Notes under the pieces: model-generated | What the model was told of the DNA's origin: nothing | What the model saw: the letters and a program-made list of their open reading frames with translations, nothing else | Database searches by the model: none | Made by a program: the position numbers and the translations under genes | Assembly: GCF_050436995.1 (NCBI RefSeq) | Contig: NC_134769.1 | Location: 8,159,001 to 8,223,000 of the forward strand | DNA from: Anticarsia gemmatalis | Taxonomy: Eukaryota > Arthropoda > Insecta > Lepidoptera > Erebidae | DNA length: 64,000 nt | Direction: 5' to 3' | Shown: piece by piece, positions 45,284 through 57,175 of the stretch | Layout of the letters: every line of letters begins with the position of its first letter | Position numbering within the stretch: position 1 is the stretch's first letter

Positions 45284-45772
45284 CACTCCCATCTTCTGGA
45301 GCGAATTATAAACTTAAAGCGTGAGTTAAACTGCAGGATACTCTCAATACGAAACAAAGGATAAGGATTTAAACTATGTACTACACTTACCAGGTTATTA
45401 GTCATCCATGTAAGGAAATAATTAAAAAAATATATAAAGACCCAATTATTTCTTTATTTTTAATAAAACCAGTGTCACCTTCGAAAAGGGCAGTGGAACG
45501 CTCACGCTACGATTTTACGATCATATTTATCCACTGATAAGATATCCAATGATAACGTAATCTATGTAAATACATCAACATCAGTGATAACGGAGACGAA
45601 TCTTGTTTACCTTGACCCTTTTATAACATACCGAAGTTTATAATACTTACTCATAATTTTGTGGTTAATTATGTAGCTTCTGCTACATGATTTCAAGTCA
45701 GTTTTTGCATATTTGACGGTAAAATGTAGTTATCATACTGAATTCTGCGATAGACATTTTGGGTGATAAGCA
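45284..45772. other. AT-rich non-coding stretch
   Basis: No gene or repeat recognised; it separates the fold-back element from a SINE. Confidence 0.5.
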
Positions 45773-45995
45773 TTTTTTTTTTTTTTTTTTTTTAAAAAGA
45801 CAACTCCCGCACTAAGAATTGCTCTTGTGTCGCGGGGACTTTTACAAACATACAAACAACGGACACAAAGCACAACCAGACCCGAAACAATTATTTGTGG
45901 ATCGCACAAATAATTGCTCCGTGTGGGAATCGAACCCACGACCTCCCGATGCAGTGGTATCGGCGTGGTGACCTAAACCTATCTGCTACATTCTG
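45773..45995 (-). mobile_element. tRNA-derived SINE (family A), copy 3, with poly(A)
   Basis: Poly(A) tail of 21 (T-run 45773-45793 on plus), then the body and a B box (GGAATCGAACC on plus, 45928-45938) and a head that still shows GGTCACCACGCCGATACCAC. It is the most complete family A copy. Similar 14-base words CATTTTGGGTGATA (45755-45768) and CATATTGGGTGACA (46001-46014) flank it and may be a diverged target duplication. Confidence 0.88.
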
Positions 45996-47520
45996 TTAGG
46001 CATATTGGGTGACATCTCTTTGAAGATAGACAGGTCCGCTTAATTCGATTTTTTAACTCTCGTTTAAAAAAGGATAGTTCATCGTAAAATAATCGTGTAG
46101 GTTCTATCATTGAAAAAAATGTGGTATACAACTATCGTTCTTTCTATCGTAAATTCATGCTTTTATACTTAATATTATAAAAAAGCATTATTCAGTTAAT
46201 CTATCAGTATGTTACACTTCACCGCTAAACTACTACGACGAGACAAACGAGACTTGGGAAATGGAAATCTCATGCTCAAGAGATTTTGTACAAAAATCTT
46301 AAACCTGACTGGAATCATGGAAAATTCTAGAGCGTTAATAGGAATACCGCATTCTTGACATTTCCTTAATACAAGTTTAAATAAACAAGGGAAGGTGTGT
46401 ACAAAGTGGGGCACAGAGGTTGGAACAAGTAGGCTATCAGCGAAATCTGATACTAGGTGTAGGAATGTAGGCTGTGTTGCTGTGCACTCACAAACGTAGG
46501 TAGAAACACCGTGTTTCTATATTAAGTTCGTTTAATCAATTTGTCTGATTGGTCTCAAAAATTGCTGTACAGATTTTCACAAAAATTTTGTTTTTACGCG
46601 CATGGTTTTTTTTTTTTTTTCGTTTTGTGTAATGTCGTGTTGTCTATGCTGTCAATTAAGTCAAAGGTTAAAGGTTAAAAGGCTCTAGGCAATAGACCAT
46701 TGTATACAAAAAAAATAAACAACATTAGAAACTATAGAAATTAAATTTAAGCTTGTTTATACCTGTAATTATTTTAGGCGAAACAACTAAAACTAAATGT
46801 ACTGCGTGCAATTAGTTTAAGCAACAACATAGTAACTAATTATGAAAATGTGTCAAACGCAGCATAATTACTACTCGAACTACAAAATTAAAACAGATTC
46901 TCGCAAATCACATAATAATTTATCAAATATGTAATTGTCCATCACGAAGTCAAATTAAACCAAATCTATAACAATTACATTATTGAAAAACATATAAATA
47001 TATCATATTCGTAAATAAACGGTAATCATATTAGGATATGGCAACATTGGTATATTAATTTCGACTGGCAACCCATTAATTTCGTTCGAAAACTGTTAAT
47101 GAGGGTTTAACAAGCATGTTAATACACGAGATTATAAAATTACCTATTATGTTTTGTTACAAGCCATTGACCTAATAACTGGCCGGACGATAATTTGTAA
47201 AACTTTGTAAAAAAAAAATTGTAAACTGGACACTTATTTTCTTGTACGCCTTAGATACCATATTTTGTGTAGACATTGAGCTGTTTCAAGCAAGTCTTTG
47301 TTAATAATCGGGAAAATAACTGAGCTCCTAGCTACTATATAAAAATCTACTAAATAAATATTAAAAACATAAGATCACGCCTTATATCAGACCGCAGACG
47401 TGAGCCTAAAGCATAAACAAAGTTGTATGAAATTCACCCACATAACGCCATTATTAGTAGATAATAGAAAGCGAGGCGGGCACGTTACCATACTCCTGGC
47501 TAATATTTACAATATTCTAT
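45996..47520. other. AT-rich non-coding stretch
   Basis: No gene recognised. A T-run at about 46607-46620 is followed by CGTTTTGTG and may be the tail of a decayed retroelement. The rest is featureless. Confidence 0.45.
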
Positions 47521-47625
47521 TATACAGTTTATACACTTCACTTTTTCCCGATCAGGGTATCGAACCCGAGACTTCATGATCAACAGTCGCATTAATTACT
47601 GCTCTGACCACAGAAGTACAGAGTG
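47521..47625 (-). mobile_element. tRNA-derived SINE (family D), head region
   Basis: On the minus strand GTGGTCAGAGCAGTAATTAA (A-box region), GACTGTTGATCATGAAGTCT and GGGTTCGATACCCTGATCGG (B box) form a tRNA-like head. The 3' body is not recognised. It is not a functional tRNA gene: the arms do not pair and there is no acceptor stem. Confidence 0.65.
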
Positions 47626-48237
47626 CTATAATAATTAGGACTAATTGAATCTAAATCGAACTCAATTAAGATTTCTAAAACTTCCTCTTTGTTTATAAAC
47701 TCTGAATGCAGCCAGTAATGAGCTTTTTCTTTCATAAACATTGGTAAACAACTAATATTTCTTTAATAGGGTTCCGTAGATTATTCCTTCTTTATTTCAT
47801 GAAAGCAAAAGTTTGTTAGGATGCTGTAATGTTGGTACTAACTATTTTACTAAAAAAAAACAATTCCGATTATAATTATTAAATAATTAATTAATTAATA
47901 ATCTGAACTAACACATAAGGGAACCTTTTCTCCCGTGAAATCATTTTACGCAGATAGTTGCGATCCAAACCCAGTAAAGCATTTACTAGTTTATTATTAT
48001 AAACGTTCTTTAAACCAATTATATTCTGCCAAAGTGACAACATAAACATTATTAGATTTGTGATAATTGACTTCGTGAATTGTAAAGCAATATTAATTTA
48101 TCTTTATGTATAATGTTGCTACTGGAGTTATGTTTGACCACACCTTGAAAGCTACTGCTTTGGTTAACACTCCCATTATTAGGCTTTAAGATAAAGGTCT
48201 AGTAGCTGACGTCAGCTTATAACCACGGCTATAATCA
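47626..48237. other. AT-rich non-coding stretch
   Basis: A trace of GGGTTCCGTAGATTATTCC at about 47768 recalls the repeat at 48969-49399. Nothing else recognised. Confidence 0.45.
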
Positions 48238-48357
48238 GGGCGTACAAACGTGCGAACTACGTCATAATCAAAAGAATCAAATGAATGAGAATGTGTAAGT
48301 GCGAGCGAGAGACTCCGATAAATGACATGACTTGGTTCGCACGTTTGAAATAGCCCG
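48238..48357. mobile_element. 120-bp MITE-like inverted repeat
   Basis: Left GGGCGTACAAACGTGCGAAC and right GTTCGCACGTTTGAAATAGCCC are inverted copies with one small gap; a further ACGTCAT / ATGACAT pair lies inside. There is no coding capacity. The middle (GTGCGAGCGAGAGACTCCG) is GC-richer than its surroundings. Confidence 0.65.
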
Positions 48358-48968
48358 AGAATAGTAAAACCTGCATCGAAATGTCAGAAAAGGTGTCTAT
48401 GTATTTTATTGCGCAAATTTTAACCAAAGGCTTCTTAACTTAAACAATAAATACGGGTTTCTTCCTGCATAACAGTTTTTGAACAAAGGCGAATAATATT
48501 TTATTTTAAACATCACTAATACCTAGTCTGTCTGTTTGATCGCGATAAACAGAAAATTTAATGAACAGGTTTTTTAAATACAATACATAAATCAATTTCT
48601 GCAGAAGATTCTAGTGTTCAATTTTTTAATATTAAGGACGACGGACGAAGCCGGGACGAGCAACTGTTATTGCAAACTATTTCTGACTTCTTCTATTTAC
48701 TCTACCTACGTCATGTGTATTTACTTCAGTTCAAATCACTTGCAAAAGTAATTAAATTAAAGACCAATAAAATAAAAACAAAAAACCTGGGCACAAAAAA
48801 GACAGGAACCGATTTTATAAACAGGCAACTTTTTCAACCGTAAAGCAAAAACGAAGCAAAGGTATCTACAAAGAGTCCTGTACAGCCATGAATCGGCTAA
48901 TATTGCCACATCCCTTAAAACGCCTGGCACGTGCAAAGCCAACGGGTTGGATATAAATTAAAAAGTAA
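48358..48968. other. AT-rich non-coding stretch
   Basis: No gene or repeat recognised; opposite short frames near 48757-49140 are not supported. Confidence 0.5.
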
Positions 48969-49399
48969 TAAAAAACCGACCAAGTGCAAGTCGGACTCGC
49001 GGTCGAAGGGTTCCGTGCTATCATCTATAATAGAAAATTGCTTAAAAATTATGTCTGTTGTATGGGAGCCCTCCTTTAATATTTACTTTATTGCGATTCC
49101 TTATTCTGAATATACAAATAAATTTTCTGTGAAAATTTGAAGCGTCTACCTGTTACCGTTTTTCATACTGAGCAAAAAAATAGGAAAACAATCACGTTTA
49201 TTGTATGGTTCATCTGAATATATTTTTTTATAATTTTTACTATTTGTTGTTATTGCGGCAATGGAAATACATCATTTGTGAACATTTCAGCTTTCTAGCT
49301 ATCTCGGTTTATGAGATACAGCCTGGACACAGACGGACAGACAGCGGAGGCTTAGTAATAGGGATCCGTTTTACCCTTTGGGTACGGAACCCTAAAAAT
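48969..49399 (+). mobile_element. Dispersed repeat with ACGGAACCCTAAAAA end
   Basis: Starts AAAAACCGACCAAGTGCAAG, TCGGACTCGCGGTCGAAGGG, TTCCGTGC; ends ACAGACGGACAGACAGCGGA, GGCTTAGTAATAGGGATCCG and TTTGGGTACGGAACCCTAAA. This word order is one I recognise as a dispersed element common in insect genomes. Its class is not settled by what is visible here. Two open frames across it are repeat-derived. Confidence 0.7.
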
Positions 49400-49568
49400 G
49401 TTATGAAACGGGAGCCATTAGCTACCGTGATTTACGCGGGCATTTGTAAATTTTTTGAGGTTATATTGTGAATAGCCCTTGCATTGTTACACACATGTTT
49501 CCTGTGGTTTTAATGATTATTTTTTTGAGATGAAAATACATTTATCTTCATAATTTTGATGAAAAACA

Positions 49569-49793
49569 TCTATGCTAATAAAAGCTGATAAGTTAATAAT
49601 TTAAACACGCTTATCTCAGGAATTAATGGTTCGAATTGATATTTTTGTGTTGGATAGTCCATATTTCGAGATGGCTTTCAGCTATTTAACACTACGCTAT
49701 GGCTAATAGTAGTAGCAACGTAAAATTGTATTTCATTGAACTTTATTTATTTAACTAAAAATCCACGTGAAAGAAATGGCGGGCGGTCGCTAG
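49569..49793 (+). mobile_element. Divergent Lep1-like Helitron
   Basis: Degenerate head TCTATGCTAATAAAAGCTGA and interior TCTCAGGAATTAATGGTTCG, TTGGATAGTCCATATTTCGA parallel Lep1 step by step. The tail GGCGGGCGGTCGCTAG|T differs from the Lep1 tail but keeps CTAG. An older or sister subfamily. Confidence 0.65.
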
Positions 49794-50107
49794 TTTATTT
49801 AATATGAATATTATTATCAATTGAAACCTATGAAATAGCATAACATTTTTCAATAAACAAAGTTTAATCAGAGCTTTCAATAAATATTTTCAATACATTT
49901 TTAAATAGTTTGATTCCAAGTTTTGATTAACTTCAAAATTATTAATAAACATAAACCACTATTACTGTTGCGTTAATAATGTTCTAAAAGGTATTATTAA
50001 TAATTTAGGACCATGTTTGGTAATATTATATTATAATGTCATATTACATGTGGCAAAGTAATTATATGTTGGAAAATTAATATTTCAGGTCGAAATGTCA
50101 AATAAAC
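49794..50107. other. AT-rich non-coding stretch
   Basis: Nothing recognised. Confidence 0.5.
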
Positions 50108-50226
50108 GACTGCCTATCGGACCTTCACAACCCAGTTACCTGTGTTATAACACGATACCTCTCGGTAAGACTGGTTGTCAGACTTTCAAGCTTCTGACTA
50201 CTGAAGCGCGATTGTCAACGGTCGGT
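50108..50226 (-). mobile_element. Tail fragment related to the 51710-52069 SINE
   Basis: Read on the minus strand it has AGTAGTCAGAAGCTTGAAAG, TCTGACAACCAGTCTTACCG, then GGTAACTGGGTTGTGAAGG and CCGATAGGCAGTC. The first part matches 51895-51980. It retains GATAGGCAGTC, which the plus copy has lost. Confidence 0.7.
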
Positions 50227-50857
50227 ATTTTCGAGTCTGGAGTTTGACATTTAAATATACTGTAAAAATAGTTCGTACGGCACCCGCTGGAGGCGCAAAT
50301 CAGATTTTTCAGATGTTATTTTGTTAGTTAGCCGGTTGTCAATACTCGTACAGAATCGTGACACTGGTAACGACAAAGATTTGTGAAAATGTTTTAAGCA
50401 ACAAAAAAAAATATGTCATCAGATTTTCTAGGAAAGCGAGAAAAATTCCGGTTATATCACTTTCACCTCATAAATAATGCTTGACAAATTTCGAGCGGAT
50501 TATATTGAAAAACTGATTCATAAATAATAAATAAGGAAAGTACAGTAATACACAGATAATGGCTTCCTACGATATTTCGAGTAAATACGACACGGAAATG
50601 ACACCAACTCCATGTTAATATTTCTGACAGGGGCCATTGTCATTTTTTTCATGTGACAACACTGTTAACAAAAGTGTCATGGCGTCGCTCTCAGTATTTT
50701 AATTAATTATGGATTCCGTGTTTTTTTCGCGTCGTATCATTCCGCAGAATGAAAATTGTCATTGTTTTAATAACAGAGAAATTGCTGTAGTAATTAATGT
50801 TTCAGTGGTCATATTTGTCTGTCCTTTCCTGGATTATGGCCGACTTGGTTTTATGAT
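50227..50857. other. Non-coding stretch
   Basis: GTTTGACATTTAAATATACT at about 50242 and GTTAGCCGGTTGTCAATACT at about 50334 resemble words at 23345-23385 (GTTTGACATTCAATAAAATA and GCCGGTTGTCGGTAG), a faint shared repeat. No gene. Confidence 0.4.
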
Positions 50858-50990
50858 GTGGTTGGTGGCGGATATGACTGCTGATCACGAGGTCTCGAAT
50901 TCGATTCCCATTTCAGCCAAAGTGGTAATGAGTTCTCAATTATTTATGTTATTATTCTCAGTAGCCCAGAATTTGGTAGTTTTCGTATGA
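50858..50990 (+). mobile_element. tRNA-derived SINE (family D), sense copy
   Basis: GTGGTTGGTGGCGGATATGA, CTGCTGATCACGAGGTCTCG and ATTCGATTCCCATTTCAGCC form a tRNA-like head with a decayed B box, followed by AGTGGTAATGAGTTCTCAAT and CAGTAGCCCAGAATTTGGTA. The 93-codon frame covering it is repeat-derived. Confidence 0.65.
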
Positions 50991-51709
50991 TACATATATA
51001 GGCTCGGAGTGAACATAAACCAAACAAAGGAGTAATACGAACTCTTGACTTGTACTTAAGTTAATAGCTTTCCTGATCGATAAGAAAGCTTTATGTAAAC
51101 CTATATAGGTATTTCATAAAACAAAAATCAGAACTTTCTAGAAAGACTGCTAGAAATATGCGTCTAGGAACATAATGTAGGCGGTTAGGGTATGTTATTA
51201 GCTTTTAATTTTCTCTTGATGATCATATCTGCAAATATTATATGTAGAGTGTTTGTTTGTGCTTCTTTCACGTGAGAAAAGATTAACAGATTAAGATCAA
51301 ATTTGGTAGGGTGATAAACTTTATCCCAGAGGAGGACATAACCCTATTTTCAGTACGCTTAACCCTGACGAAGCCACTTGACTAAACTAGTAAAAAATTT
51401 GACTGCTAGACTTCTCACAATAAAACAGGCTAGACTTCACATCTACTAGATCCGCTTCCACTAAAAATAGCCCTAAAACGAATCGTAAGTTAGTCTACGT
51501 TTTTTATTATATAAAAAGTGCTAGCACAGTATCGATCTGGCCGATAGGTCATTGAACTTTAACACTGAATGCGCCAGACCGAAAAGAATTAACACGGACC
51601 TTGACTTTGGACAGAATTAGCCAGACTGGAATACATTACCGATATCAAATACAAATAGTCGTATATTTAGATCTGATTATTTCTATACAACTAACCGCGT
51701 AAAACTCGT
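50991..51709. other. AT-rich non-coding stretch
   Basis: A weak Helitron-like piece (GTTTGTGCTTCTTTCACGTG, AATTTGGTAGGGTGATAAAC) may lie near 51250-51330. Nothing firm. Confidence 0.4.
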
Positions 51710-52069
51710 GGTGGAGGAGCTCGTGGCTTAGTTAACGACAGCCGCGCGGATTGATCTCTGAGGTTAAGCCACGCTTGCCGAGGTTGTTCTGTGGATGGGT
51801 GACCATCTAACACATATCGAGTTCCTCCGTGTTTCGGAAGGCACGTTAAATTGTGGGTCCCGGCTGTCATTTTCGAAGATCTTTGACAGTCGTTAACAGT
51901 AGTCAGAAGCTTGAAAGTCTGACAACCAGTCTTACCGAAGGGTATTGTGTCAAATCCCAGGTAACTGGGTTGGGGAGGTCGCTCCATGTAAAACACTGGT
52001 ATTCAGCTGCATCCGGTGAGACTGGAAGCCGACTCCAACATAGTTTGGAAAAAGGCTAAGCTGATATAT
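51710..52069 (+). mobile_element. 5S-like SINE with LINE-like tail (second body type)
   Basis: Head: GATCTCTGAGGTTAAGCCAC, GCTTGCCGAGGTTGTTCTGT and GGATGGGTGACCATC follow the order of 5S rRNA (GATCACCGAAGTTAAGCAAC ... GGATGGGTGACCGC). Body: TCCTCCGTGTTTCGGAAGGC and GGTCCCGGCTGTCATTT. Tail: GGGTATTGTGTCAAATCCCA, GGTAACTGGGTTGGGGAGGT and AACACTGGTATTCAGCTGCA, word patterns I associate with LINE 3' ends in Lepidoptera. Head, body and tail of this kind are the build of SINE3-type elements. The overlapping open frames are shadows of it. Confidence 0.72.
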
Positions 52070-52264
52070 TGTATATAAACGCGTAAAACTGAAGTCGAAG
52101 ATGTCGGTACGCGGATAACCCAACTCAGTCGGTAGTAAGAGCTTTTGGGGTTGATTATAATCTAAATTTTTATATTATGGCCATTTTTTTTCTTATGTGC
52201 AAGCACAATGTTCATACAATGAATTTGTTTAACCTCCACTCTCACTGTGAGAGCAGACACGTAG

Positions 52265-52410
52265 CAATGGGCAGGTCATTTGGCCAAACGCAAAGTTGGA
52301 AGGTGGACCAAAGCAGTAACCGAATGGCAGCCATGGAATGGGAGAAGGTCACAAGAAAGGCCCCCGCCCCCCAGCTAGATGGTCAATAGTCATAGGAAGT
52401 CAAATCACTT
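52265..52410 (+). pseudogene. Decayed LINE reverse-transcriptase C-terminus
   Basis: The frame starting at 52265 reads QWAGHLAKRKVGRWTKAVTE and then WQP..GRRS before a stop at 52376. Shifting frame there gives PARWS, the next expected word. The order WAGH, GRW, EW.P, R.RGRPP, RW is the conserved C-terminal tail of insect non-LTR retrotransposon ORF2 proteins, after the reverse-transcriptase domain. Nothing of the endonuclease or catalytic domain is here, so it is a severely 5'-truncated or fragmentary copy with at least one frameshift. It cannot encode an active protein. The clade (Jockey/CR1/RTE-like) is not decided by this piece. Confidence 0.75.
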
Positions 52411-52791
52411 GAGAAAATTACTATATTATTTATGTGATGAGTAAGTATTTGCACTGAGATTGGTCGTTAATGTATTTAGAAGCATTTGAGTACGTTTATC
52501 AGTTATCTGGTTACGCCACGGTTAAATATTACGATAATAACAATATAACACGTATAAGCCACTAACTCATTAACCTGTCATATTTTAATCATGTAACTGT
52601 CAAACTGTTCGTGTAATAAAATCGCTATGACATTTGACAGGTGATTAACGTCAAAATTATATTGATGAGGTATGAGGTAGCCGTATGCCATGCTGAGTGC
52701 TTCCGACTTTCATAATAATAATGCTAGATTTTAAAATATACTACAGTATTTAAAATTATTTTAGTAAGTATCCATAACTCCATATTTGTAT
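52411..52791. other. AT-rich non-coding stretch
   Basis: Nothing recognised beyond a short GTATGAGGTAGCCGTATGCC run. Confidence 0.45.
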
Positions 52792-52967
52792 TATTGTTCA
52801 TGTTAAAGTCTGTCTGTTATGCTTTCAGGGTAAACTCCTGAACCGATTTTCATAAAATGATGCCCGGAGATAGTTGAAGACTGAGGAACAAAAATATACC
52901 TACAGCGTTCTTCCAAAAATCAATCCCTAAGAGGCTAAAACAAATGCGTATGGAGCCGCTAAGCTAG
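52792..52967 (+). mobile_element. Helitron-like repeat fragment
   Basis: GTCTGTCTGTTATGCTTTCA, GGGTAAACTCCTGAACCGAT, TTTCATAAAATGATGCCCGG and the end CCGCTAAGCTAG fit the group 2 Helitron-like repeats. The head is degenerate. Confidence 0.5.
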
Positions 52968-55900
52968 TAGAAAATAATTTAAGTGAGAAAAGTGTAAGTG
53001 GACTTCAATACGGTCAATCGCAAGATGGGTAACCTATCATTAGTATCTTCAACATCACTTTGATTCAAAAGGTCTTTGTTCTAGCTGTCGTTACAAATTA
53101 ATAGGTTTTCAGCCGACCCGAACGACTTTAACCCGAGGTCAGTGGCCAATTACACAAAAGAAATCGATTGAAGCATGTTTCTTTCTTGAAATGTGAAGAA
53201 TAGACTTGCTTGTTACTTAGCCGAATCTAGGTTTGAGCTTTGATTTATTGTCCAGGTTGAGTAAATTTAGGTTATAAATAGGTACAAATGTAGTAAGGTT
53301 AATAAGTCATTACTGGCAAAAAAGATTTTGTATTAAAAAGTTTTCTTTAAGTACTTCACAATAATGTATCTGGTTAATAAACATAAGTAAACAAATCCTC
53401 CTTTATTGTACTCGATCAAGAAGGTGTTATTGCTATATTTTAACTTATAAACACTATATTTAATACTGAAACTAGGAAATCTAAACCACAGCTTTCACGT
53501 TCATTACTTTTAATTAATTTGAGCTACCTTCTTGTCTAAAGACACTATGAGCTCCAGACATGTATCAGCGCTGACAAATTCTGTCATTATTATTATTTTT
53601 TTACAGATTTAGTCTGTGCCATTAGCAGCAAGACACGCTGCACGTGATAGCAACTATATCAATCATCGGAACTTCTGAAAAGGACCTAGCTTTCTCAATA
53701 GAAGTAGCGTTTAGGTAACGTGCTAGCTAGAAGAAATACTTTTCGCAAATCGATACACGGGTTTACTGTATCATAGTTTCTAATTCCTCCATACCCTTGT
53801 AGAATAAATACATTTTCTATCTCTCGCCCACCCAAACAATAGTAAGAGATGCAACACATCAAACAAGAATCAATATCAATAACTCCAAGTATTCAGAACT
53901 AATAGATTCTCGTCCTACTTATCTCGGATAACTCGAGAGCTTGGCATTCCGAAGGAAATCTTCATCAAGCACTCAACGGGAGATTATTGATGGATCAGTT
54001 TCTATAACTATCTAGATTTCTAGTTCTGAAGAGAATAGTTTAAGTGTTTAACTATCGATTTCAGGAGAGGTATGGTCTTGATTACGCTTAGCTGTAAGTT
54101 GTTGAGAGATCTCTAGGTATCTTCACTCTCAACGTAACGATTTCAGGTTCGGTGAGAGCATCGAGGATTTCAGGTGCTTATCGTAATACTCGAATCTAAC
54201 GAATACCCGAACGAATTAAGCATAATCTAGCCATTTAGTAGTGAAAGTGTTAGGATTTAGTAGATACATTTCTTGCGTGATGATTACTTAAATTTTGTTT
54301 CCTTTAAGGCTGTGTAATTTTTTAATAATCTGCTACTGGTTCTAATAAAAAAAAAGGTAAGTTAATGGCAATATACGTACTGTTGTCACAACAAATACTT
54401 TGGTTACGATACTAAAAAATCCCAATCATATATATTTCTAAATTTGAAACGCAAAATAAACTGCAAATCCGGACCGTAATTCAAGAACTAGACTAAACAA
54501 TCTTAACAAAACAAACAATTAAAACGCATGTGCAAATTGAGAACAAAATAAAATATGGACGACAAATTCCAACTGTATAAACATTAATACTTGCCTTCCA
54601 GATACAAACTAGCTGTTCTGTACACTTCCAAATTTTCATATCCTGTTTCAACTACTTAGGAGTAGATAATTGAAAAAAGTAGCCTATGATTGATCACGTT
54701 CTTACACTCGAAATTCATCAAAATCGGTATAGCTGGGAAGGCGTAAGAAACAGACATTCGTATTCAAAAGATATGAAATTGCAACTGCTGGTAAGATAGC
54801 CACTTTCACTGGTTTTTAAATTTAATCAATATACTTGGTCCACCGGCCCTTTGGCACAACTTTCGCAACGGTCAAAAACAGGTTGGCACTTTATTGAGAT
54901 GACACGTAACCTGAATATGTCATAATAGGATATTTTTGGACGACGAGAGAGAGTGAGGTGAAGCAATATTTTGTGTAAAGACAACAATAAAAGGCCTGCC
55001 ATCTATCTATATATCCTCAATCAATAGAAAAAAAAATCTATTAAAATTAGGTTTGAATAGTAGCTACTCGATTTTTTAAGTAGTTTAAATTTTATGACAC
55101 ATAGAGCACTTGCTGAAATTGTAAACTTCTTTCAAGTTTTACTCAAACTTACTTTTTCACATAAATGCTTTTGATCGTTAGCTAAACACTGATGTTTCAG
55201 TATTTGGTAATAACTTGAGTTTGCGGGATAAAGGTACGTCTGATGTGAAGGTCGAACACAAAATGAGAGGCAATCTTAATAAACTAGGACATAAAGCTAG
55301 ATGGAAGGATGTCGTCGTCATTATCGTTATGTGTTCATCACATTACTACGCCGTGGATTTGAATAATTACAGCGATATCATAAAGGATTGATACGCTCAA
55401 TAAATGTTTGTGTAAAAGGGTCTCCATGTTGTTTTATTATCTAAATATTATACTTCCGCTCAAGCAGAAAATATTCGAAATCCGTGCTTCAAATTTTTCG
55501 TATTTCCAAATTGGTATACATCTTCAATAATTTTGCCCATTTTTCATAAAAATATAAATCCTCTCCAATATATTTTTATCTACTTGAGATAAATCGAGGA
55601 ATATCCGAAATGCCGAAGCGATCTGCGTCGGAGATACCAGCGGTATTTGATCCAATATTCGAAAAATACTTAGCATTTTAGAATTCTCTACTGTATTCCG
55701 GACGAGCAGAAAATATGATGATATCGGTTAAAGTTACTCGCAAATAACATGCAAATATGTGGATGGAGATAACAAAAACTGTCGTTTATTTCTTCCCCTA
55801 ATTACATTTCTCATTGCTGTAACATTTTAATAATAATTTAAACAGAATTCTCGAAATATACAATATTCACAATAGCCCATTTGTCGTGAAAGCTAACAGC

Positions 55901-55999
55901 GAACACAAAAGTAGCATTATAAATAATATCCGACAAAACAAAGGTCTGGCCACGAGCGGCCATGTTTTTGACACTTTGTACGAATCAAATTAGTTTGGC
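52968..55999. other. AT-rich non-coding stretch
   Basis: About 3 kb with no supported gene. At 53110-53127 the text CAGCCGACCCGAACGACT is a near match to the inverted form of the terminal repeat of the pogo-like element at 57970, possibly a solo end. Otherwise featureless. Confidence 0.4.
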
Positions 56000-57175
56000 G
56001 GAAATTTAGTAACGTTTTACAAAGTCCCGTCGTTTTTTACCTCTGTTCCCGGCGAGGGTAGTGGAGGGCAGTTGACGACAGCAGGTAATGCTGCTCAGAC
56101 CCTTGTTTACTATCGCAGCTACTCTATTATTATGTGTTTGGAAGGTGTTTGGGGTCACACCCTGCTTTTCACTGTCCTTTCCTCTTGATTGACGGCAATT
56201 AATCTTGTTGAGTGAGATGAATACATGAATGAAATATTCATGTTTTCTCTTGTTTGCTTCTACCAAGAATTGCGTCAAATAAATAAATTTAATAGGATCG
56301 AGAAACCAAAAATATCTGGAAAAGTCCACACAAGTGGCTAACTCGATAAAGTGAAGTCTTGTAACAAACTTACGAGGGAGCAAAACTAGCTAACTGAATA
56401 AACGGCACCTGGCCGACCCCGGGAGCTGGAGCCGAAGCCATTTTTATTCTGGGAAACATTTACTACATATATTCACAAGCCCGTGAATACTCGACGCTAA
56501 ATAAACAAGAAAGCCTGAAGTGGGAATATGGTGCCGTTTCATTCGATAAGGAAATATATTTGACGGAATAAATATAGGTTTGTGACAGAAATATTATCCT
56601 TTCATTGAAGATTTAGTACCAATAAGTTATATTTCCAAGTATTTGCGGATGAAAACACAGCTTGAGTGGTAATACAGTAAATCCTTCTATAGAAATCGGA
56701 TTCCGAATTTTACCCAACATTTTTATTCAGGCGCTTTGAAACCCAATTACATTGTGAAACAATATCTAAAGGAATACATTCATACACGTCATAATAAGCT
56801 CGTATTCAGCGCAAAAAACAAAACAATTGTTCGCAAACCCTTCTCGATCCATTTATCATCTGCGACAGCCAGTCTACCCGTATTAACAAACCTATTAGAC
56901 TTACCGAACACCTGTAAAAACTTCAGCTGGATTCCTTTATCAGCACTAGAGGAAAATACTTTAACGATTCTCCCTCTAAAATTAAGTCAGGTAACGTTAG
57001 AAGCAGATGCTTCGCCGCTACCAAATTTCGTTCATTTTGCAGTGTAATGCTCACCGTTTTACCTGTATAATCGCTCAATATTAAAATTTCCTCGGACAAA
57101 GTAAGATCGGGAATTTCCAAGCTGAGATCGTAGTGATTACGAGAGCATTGCGAGCCACTTGCTGATAAAGGCATT
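56000..57175. other. Stretch with several unusually long open frames
   Basis: Frames of 125 codons (-, 56006-56383), 103 codons (+, 56736-57047) and 83 codons (-, 56923-57174) cluster here, more than elsewhere in the window. None shows a signal peptide, known domain or clear start context, and the last two overlap in opposite directions. I do not call a gene but flag the region. Confidence 0.35.

Noticed and set aside
47521..47625. tRNA gene on the minus strand
   Set aside because: A and B box words are present, but there is no acceptor stem or complete cloverleaf pairing and the head belongs to a dispersed SINE family.
51691..51996. 101-codon minus-strand frame
   Set aside because: It lies within the 5S-like SINE and reads its complement; not a gene.
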